This document shows positions 58,539 to 64,000 of a stretch of DNA of 64,000 bases, piece by piece. Below the pieces are notes generated by a model, which was given only the letters and a program-made list of their open reading frames with translations, was not told the DNA's origin and made no database searches. The translations under genes were made by a program, and so were the position numbers. The stretch spans positions 930,001-994,000 of the forward strand of contig JAWNGF010000009.1 of NCBI GenBank assembly GCA_037039685.1, read 5' to 3'. This DNA comes from Ceratobasidium sp. AG-K. Taxonomy: Eukaryota; Basidiomycota; Agaricomycetes; Cantharellales; Ceratobasidiaceae. Each line of letters begins with the position of its first letter. Position 1 is the stretch's first letter.

Positions 58539-59678
58539 TCATTTGACTCGTCTCTCTCGTGCCACTCGAGTAAACCGAGGGACTGGATGCTCATCGGACC
58601 GTGAGCTGGTCGTGTAATCTGCCAAGGCCTTGTTGCCCGCTCGAGTAACCGCGGTGATCCCTTCGACGACCTTGGTTCGGTCACTTTCAACTACGAACCG
58701 TATCCACCTTTTCAAACCATCAAATACGTTTCAAACCCAAGACAAACGCACGTACCTTCCAGAGAACTTGTCGGGGTGCCAGGTCAACAAGCAATCCTTG
58801 ATCCTCGTACGGAGTGATTCGCCTTCGCGCAGCGGGGGCCCACAGAACAAGAAACTAGCGACCTCGGCGTCGGTGATCATAGTAGGCGAGTGAGGCGGGA
58901 GAACAGTAGGCCAAGGGATATCTTCGAACCGAAAGAGCTCAACCGTCTCGGTCGTAATGTCACTCGTTATCCGTTTGAAGAGCCTCCACTGGGATTGGTA
59001 CCTCGCCCAAGCCATAGCGTCTTGTTGCGCTTCGATCGACTGACGGGTAGCCTCCGCCAGAGCGGCTTCCTGGACTTGGAACATTTCCGCCTTGTCTGCG
59101 CGCAGTCGTTCCAGTTGCGCCTCGGCCATGGCCCGAGCAGTCTGCTCTTTTGCCTTGTGAGCCTGCTTCTTGGCCGTTTCAGCCTCCTTTCTCGCAGCTT
59201 CGGCCTCTCCTCTCGCTCGTTCCGCGTCCTGTTTGGCCTGAACCGCCTGAGCCTTGGCATCCTCCACCTCGCTCCTCGCTCGAGCAGCATCCTCCCTCGC
59301 CCTGCGCACCTCTTCCAAAAGCCTCGCCCGCTCCGCCTCTTCCCGCTTCCTCAAAGCCTCATACTTGACCTCTTGCCACTCCATCTCCTTTTCCCGCTCC
59401 TCCCACATCCGCCGCTTGACCTCCTCCACCCGCTCCTCCCAGCGTTTTTCCCGCTTCTCGGCCACACGTTTCAACAACATCGTCTCCAACGTTTCCGAGT
59501 CTGTCATTGGCGAACTAGGCGAGTCGAGCGAGTTTATGGCCATTTCCATTGCGATCCGGGCCATGCGGTTCGAGTCGGGCGAGTTGGGCGGGGTGGTCAC
59601 TTGTTTTGCGAGGTCGACCATCTGGCGGAGGATCTCGGTGATGCTTGGTTCAGCGGGTTGGATGTTTTCAGTCGTCAT
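58539..59678 (-). CDS. coiled-coil protein with C-terminal J-like (HPD) domain
   Basis: ATG 59678 gives MTTENIQPAEPSITEILRQM; residues about 20-60 form a short helical region, and about 75-200 form one long charged coiled coil (RREEAERARLLEEVRRARED-type heptads rich in A, E, K and R). After FRFEDIPWPTVLPPHSPT the C-terminus has DAEVASFLFCGPP, then RTRIKDCLLTWHPDKFSGRW, containing the HPD tripeptide of J-domains in the loop between helices II and III. A 47-nt intron (about 58697-58743) precedes the last exon RFVVESDRTKVVEGITAVTR and the end RERRVK, TGA 58539-58541. Helix I and the QKRAL-like helix III are weak, so it is a divergent J-like domain. Agaricomycete genomes carry families of this layout without known function; that statement is from memory of annotation patterns, not a search. 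Confidence 0.78.
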
Positions 59679-59994
59679 GTCAAAGTAAAGATTAGGTATG
59701 AGGCGTAAGGTAGTCCAAGCACAAAACGAGACAAGACGTCTATGGAGGGTAAGGACAGTCGTAAAAGGGCAGTGTTGTCGTCACCCATTCAAATGAATCC
59801 GTCAAAACAATGTGAAATACGTGAAATAAGCATTTTGACGTCGTTGCGAGAGAGTCTAGCCAGGACCGGTATGGCACCAAGCTAGCGTTGAATCCAGTTT
59901 ACGCGCAAGGCACAGTGGTCGCACGCTCGAGCCGGAACGACCCGAGACGGATTCTGGTTGAGGTAATCTCCGCGCTAACGTTCATCTCGTTTAG
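59679..59994. promoter_or_regulatory. shared upstream region, J-like protein (-) and She9 (+)
   Basis: 316 bp between divergent ATGs. No certain motif. Confidence 0.5.
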
Positions 59995-61307
59995 ATGCTG
60001 GCCCACCGACTCGCGCGTCCTGTGTTTACGAGGCACCACGTCCTGCTCGCTCGAGCGTTTGCGACCAAGCCTCCTCATGCGCCACAGGCTGATTCCGAGG
60101 TGGCGCGGAAACAGGCGGCGGATAAAATTATAAAAGAGTATTTGGATTCGACGAAACCGCCTGGTACATCGTCGACTAGTCCTGGCCTGGTGGAAATACT
60201 GCCTCTTCGAATACTGCCCCTTTGAATACTCCGTCTAATGCTCCCTCTCCAAAGGCGGACGCCGAGTCCAAGCCGAAGCCCGAGTCTCCCACGACCGAAC
60301 CTCTCGCCGAGTCCAAACCAGCAGGACAGAGTCTAGCACTCTGGAAAGACGCAACCCTCAGCCTGCTCCGTTCTCGTGCGCAAAAAGCCGGAGCCGACGC
60401 CGCAGTACAGTTCAGCGAGCTCGGCGGAAAGCTGAACAAGGTGACGGGATACGACCGCATCGAAGAGCTCAAACGAAGAGTCGTCGAACGAGGTGAGTCC
60501 CACTGCAGCATCCGTTCCACCAATCTAACTCTTGCCAGAACACTCGATCGCCCAACTGCGCGGCGCGGCCCGAGACGCTAAACAAGCCTACACATCCGCC
60601 GTCGCAACCCGCGCCTCACGCCAACGCGAAGTCAACGACCTCCTCCAACGCAAATCCACCTGGTCCGACGCAGACGTCTCGGCCTTTACCAAACTCGTCC
60701 GGGAAGACCACCTGAGCGCCGCGTCCGAAGCTCACGCCAAGTCCCACCTCGAGCAGACCGAAACAGCCGTCGACGCCGAGTTCGGTGCGCTCATGCGTGC
60801 GATATTGGATCGGTACCATGAGGAACAGGTCTGGAGCGACAAGATTCGGAGTGTGAGCACGTACGGGAGTTTGGCGGCGTTGGTGGTGAATGTGGTGGTG
60901 TTTGTGATGGCGATTGTGGTGGTGGAACCGTGGAAGCGCAAGAGGTTGGCCCAAACGTTTGAACAGAGGATTGTGGAGATGGCAGAGGAGACGACGGGGG
61001 GTGGTAGAGAGTGGGATTAGGGGGTTAGAGGAGCGGTTGGACAGGCAGGAGGAGGTGTTGGCTGGGCTTGGCAGCAAGGTTGATCGTGAACCTAGACCCG
61101 AGACCCGAGCCTAAACGTGAGCCTGAGCCCGCGCCGGCGCCACCAAAAGTGTTGCCACCATGGTTAAATGAAGGCCCGGTGGTGGACCAGGCCAGAGCGT
61201 GGTTGGCGGCGGTCACGCCCGAGACGAACCGCGACTATGCACTGCTAGCGCTGGGAGGACTAGGCAGCCTGATTGGTAGCGGACTTGTACTATTAGTGAG
61301 ATCATAG
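59995..61307 (+). CDS. She9/Mdm33-type mitochondrial inner-membrane protein, apparent frameshifts
   Basis: Inner-membrane protein that affects mitochondrial fission/morphology in yeast. ATG 59995 gives the mitochondrial presequence MLAHRLARPVFTRHHVLLAR. The matrix-side coiled coil has SLALWKDATLSLLRSRAQKA, YDRIEELKRRVVER, AYTSAVATRASRQREVNDLL, STWSDADVSAFTKLVREDH and ALMRAILDRYHEEQVWSDK, then the hydrophobic segment YGSLAALVVNVVVFVMAIVV, the basic EPWKRKRLAQTFEQ and a distal hydrophobic DYALLALGGLGSLIGSGLVLL, giving the two-membrane-segment topology of the family. One normal intron lies near 60493-60538. The frame has to change by one base at about 60195, 61000 and 61110, all in repetitive or G/C-rich sequence. 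Either the assembly carries indels or the gene is damaged; the otherwise perfect conservation favours indels. Confidence 0.8.
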
Positions 61308-61432
61308 TATATGCAGAATTGATCCGACAAACAAACCGCGCTTTGCCGGAATGATTAGGGGAGGCACTTGGAAACGACGTCAACTACTCCATCGTATCGC
61401 ATTCCGAATATTTATTTGCCGGGCGTCGGACG

Positions 61433-64000
61433 ATGCATGGCAAAGACCAGACGGACGGGATAAGCATCTCGTGTCGATTCCGTGAGTGTGATTAGGGAGT
61501 GTGGCGTGTTCTGACAGCGTGCAGTTGCGACTGATCAGTGGTTGCGGGCGCACGTCAACCCGAGCTGGACGATCTTCGAGCTCAAGCGACACTTGTTGGC
61601 GAAATGCGTGGGGGGAGTCCCTCTGGCCATGGGTGAGCCTGGCCCGCGGCTGTTGCAACCGTCGCAGTCGGGCCTCGTCACGCTCGCCGGGTTGGTCCAA
61701 GCGCCGTACACATCTGCGATCAAGACGGGGCGACCAAACACGGCGCCGCACGATGACTCGCGTCGTAAACCCCGCCTGTCGCTCAAGGTTGTGCCTGGGC
61801 TGACCAAGCCGCCACGGACAGTGACGATCCATCCACCCACCCCGGCGCTCTTTGGGCCCTCGATGGCGGCCACGGGGCCCCAGCCACCCCCGTCCGTCTA
61901 CTTTTCCCGCAACCCAGAGCTCTCCCCGCCTGTCCAACTAGAAGACGAGTCGTCCCCCTCGAGCCCCAACACCCAACACGACACCATGTCCAACGCCTCG
62001 CGCTCCACGGTTGCCCTGCCCTATTCCCAACCCCACTCGCATACGACTAGTCCGACATACAGCGCCGGAGCATCACCACCCAGTCGCCCATTTAGCCCCA
62101 CGTCGCTGCCCCGGCCCCCGAACCCCAGTCGCTCGAGTTTTCGACGCTGCTCCGAGCACGGTCCACCCCTCCCCTCTCGCGCGCCCTGTCCAGTCCCCCA
62201 TCGCCCTACTCGCCCCCGCTCACCTCGCGCCCATTTCCTCTCCCGACCTCGCCCCCCATCGACTCGCGCATCGACGCCTCGCAGATTTCCATATCCGACA
62301 CCGCCGACTCGATTACCGAATCCACCAACTCGCCGCTCCTGTCCGCCGCCGAGTTTTTCGATCTCGATGCGCAGGAGCCCCAGGATGTGCTCGTGCGCAG
62401 TCCGAGTCCGCCCACGGGATTGGTGTCGGCCTCGAGCGGGAGCACGGTGTTTGCGGCCCGGAGCGTCATGGCCCCGGTCGAGGTCGAGACCCACACTCGG
62501 CGCAACTGGGAAGACGCATTCCGCATCGCCAGTTTCTCTCAAGGGTGTTTGCTAGAGGAACACTCGACCGTCGCCGACTTGCGCATCCGCCCGGGCGAGC
62601 TACTCGAGGTGAGTAATATCGGATGCACCCGGCACTACTAACTCGCCCAGATCCAACGCGTCAACGCAGCGGTCCATCTCTCCCGTCCGACGTATACCCA
62701 GCCGTATTTCGAAGCACCGGTATATCTCATCAAGCGCACGCCGATGCATTATCCCCGGCCGCAAACGAGTCATCATCCCCACCCGCTTATCCCCGCCGCC
62801 CGACCGCACCAACACCACATTCAACCCATGCGCGACTATGCCCCTCCCATTCCGGAAATCAACCCGCCCATGTCTCCTATTGAAGCTACCACGCGCGTGC
62901 GGTCGCGGACGGTCACGGCGCGGGACGTCTATGATAACGTATCGGAAAAGTGGGATGACGATGGGGAGCAAGAGTGGGCCGAGCTCGAGTTGAGTGGGCT
63001 AGAGGGAATCGGGGAGTCGAATGGTCGGGCGAGACCCGTGAATGAGAATCCAGTGCGGAACGAGGGGGATAAGATCGAGTGGAAGGTCCGGTGGTTGACC
63101 TTGCGCGAGGGCATGTTTTCGCTCTCCCGGTCCAGATCGGTGAGTACGTCGTTGTTGGGTGGGATTGTGCTGATTTGGGTGTAGAAACAAGCCCAGCCGT
63201 TGTTTTCGCGTCCGGTTTCGTCGGTGTTGACGGCACAGCAGTTACCGGCTGTACCGTCCATGGGCCATCTCCCGCGCAATTATATCAGCATACACTTTAC
63301 CGGCATCTCGCGTAAAGAACGGGAACGAGAACGGGATTGCGATATTGGAATACGGATGATGGACGGCGCAGGTACGTCTTCTGTTCGCATACACGCCCCC
63401 CATTGATCCCATTCGCATATGCCTCGGCTAACCCCACTCGTACACGCCCGATCAACCCCACTCGCACACATGCCCCGATTAACCCAACTTACATACGCCC
63501 CGATTAACCCACCAGCCCACGCCCACCTCTTCCGGGTCCTCCTCCGAATCATCAACACCCCCGGCACACACACCTTTCTCCACACCGACACGCCCTACTT
63601 TGCCAGCCCCCCACTCCCATCGCAATACCCCGAATGGCGGCAATACATTGTCCAACGCGCCTGGCTCGCCGGACGCGCAACATCCATCATGCACGGACTC
63701 ACCGTCGCCGGGCCGTGGATGCGCTCGCCCTGGCTCGCCTGGACCGACAAGGAAGCCGAATCGTTTCCAGACGACGACACGAGTCAGTACGGCGACGAAT
63801 ACGAAACCGACTCGGACGACGCTAGCCAGCTGTACGAATCCCAAATAGGCGCGATGGAGGGCTTCGACCAGCAACGCGACTCGGACTCCGAGGTCGAGTG
63901 GGACGTGGAAGGCTGGCGCGCGTGGGAGTCGGAGAATGCGTTTGGGAGCTGGACGAGTTCAGCGGTGTGGCTCAAGCACCGGGTCGATGCGGGCGGACGG
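61433..64000 (+). CDS. large protein of unknown function, 3' end outside window, one apparent frameshift
   Basis: No known family recognised. A first exon from ATG 61433 (MHGKDQTDGISISCRF) splices (about 61482-61522) to LATDQWLRAHVNPSWTIFEL and KRHLLAKCVGGVPLA, which resembles the first strands and helix of a ubiquitin-like fold. A long Pro/Ser-rich region follows (61.8-62.3 kb), in which the frame must shift once near 62110-62120 in a run of C to continue as EFSTLLRARSTPPLSRALSS. Later parts are FFDLDAQEPQDVLV, WEDAFRIASFSQGCLLEEHS, the exon after intron 62610-62650 IQRVNAAVHLSRPTYTQPYF, KIEWKVRWLTLREGMFSLSR (PH-domain-like strand pattern) and, after a 145-nt intron, HAHLFRVLLRIINTPGTHTF. 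The frame is open to the window edge. Domain suggestions are weak. Confidence 0.65.
63372..63516 (+). repeat. degenerate tandem repeat inside an intron
   Basis: The 145-nt intron consists largely of about 25-27-nt units of the type CGATTAACCCAACTTACATACGC (shown by the shared cores TAACCCCACTCG, CGATCAACCCCACTCGCACA and CGATTAACCCA), four to five copies, ending at the splice acceptor CCAG. Confidence 0.6.

Noticed and set aside
61501..61937. Minus-strand frames over the right-edge gene
   Set aside because: Antisense shadows in GC-rich sequence, without splice sites or motifs.
1..64000. CRISPR arrays, operons or insertion sequences
   Set aside because: Spliced eukaryotic genes throughout; no regularly spaced identical repeats were seen.

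Overview
The window is eukaryotic, from a filamentous basidiomycete. Nearly every gene is broken by short introns of about 45-70 nt with GT...AG (rarely GC...AG) borders, genes are densely packed on both strands, and several families are typical of Agaricomycetes: a DUF6533 membrane protein, two-domain ricin-B lectin, fungal protoglobin and expanded secreted alpha/beta hydrolases. The lectin resembles the Rhizoctonia solani agglutinin type, so a Rhizoctonia/Ceratobasidium-like fungus is my best inference, not a proof.

Layout. 0-5.5 kb: the C-terminal part of the TORC2 subunit RICTOR/Ste16 (+), complex I subunit NDUFS4 (-) and a ricin-B lectin (+). 6.6-13.5 kb: a DUF2306 membrane protein (+), an acyl-CoA/4-coumarate-type ligase (-) and a protoglobin protein (+). 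13.6-19.3 kb: acetate kinase (-) and phosphoketolase (+), divergent from a 219-bp shared promoter; together they form a complete xylulose-5-P/fructose-6-P to acetyl-P to acetate + ATP module. 19.7-28.6 kb: two further DUF2306 copies (-) on either side of a decayed TAP-type hydrolase pseudogene whose intron holds a 1.36-kb element with 345-bp terminal inverted repeats.

28.8-33.6 kb is a conserved block: an unknown membrane protein (-), an Arc1/EMAPII tRNA-binding cofactor (+) and a NudC-domain protein (+). 34.4-46.1 kb is a head-to-tail array of TAP-type secreted alpha/beta hydrolases, one frameshifted, one truncated and two intact, each behind a copy of the same upstream block. A tRNA-Ser(AGA) closes the array. 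46.6-64 kb holds mostly conserved single genes: a STE20/GCK kinase (-), a DUF6533 protein (+), a basic nuclear-type protein (+), a phosphoglycerate-mutase-type phosphatase (-), an AN1 zinc-finger protein ending in a CaaX box (+), a small Ser/Pro-rich protein (+), a coiled-coil protein with a J-like C-terminus (-), a She9/Mdm33 mitochondrial protein (+) and a long unknown protein running off the right edge (+).

The two regions of highest interest are the phosphoketolase/acetate kinase pair and the duplicated hydrolase/DUF2306 territory (about 19.7-46.1 kb), which shows tandem and inverted duplication, gene conversion, pseudogene decay and an intronic transposon-like insertion. Single-base frameshifts recur between 60.1 and 62.2 kb in low-complexity, GC-rich sequence and may be assembly errors.
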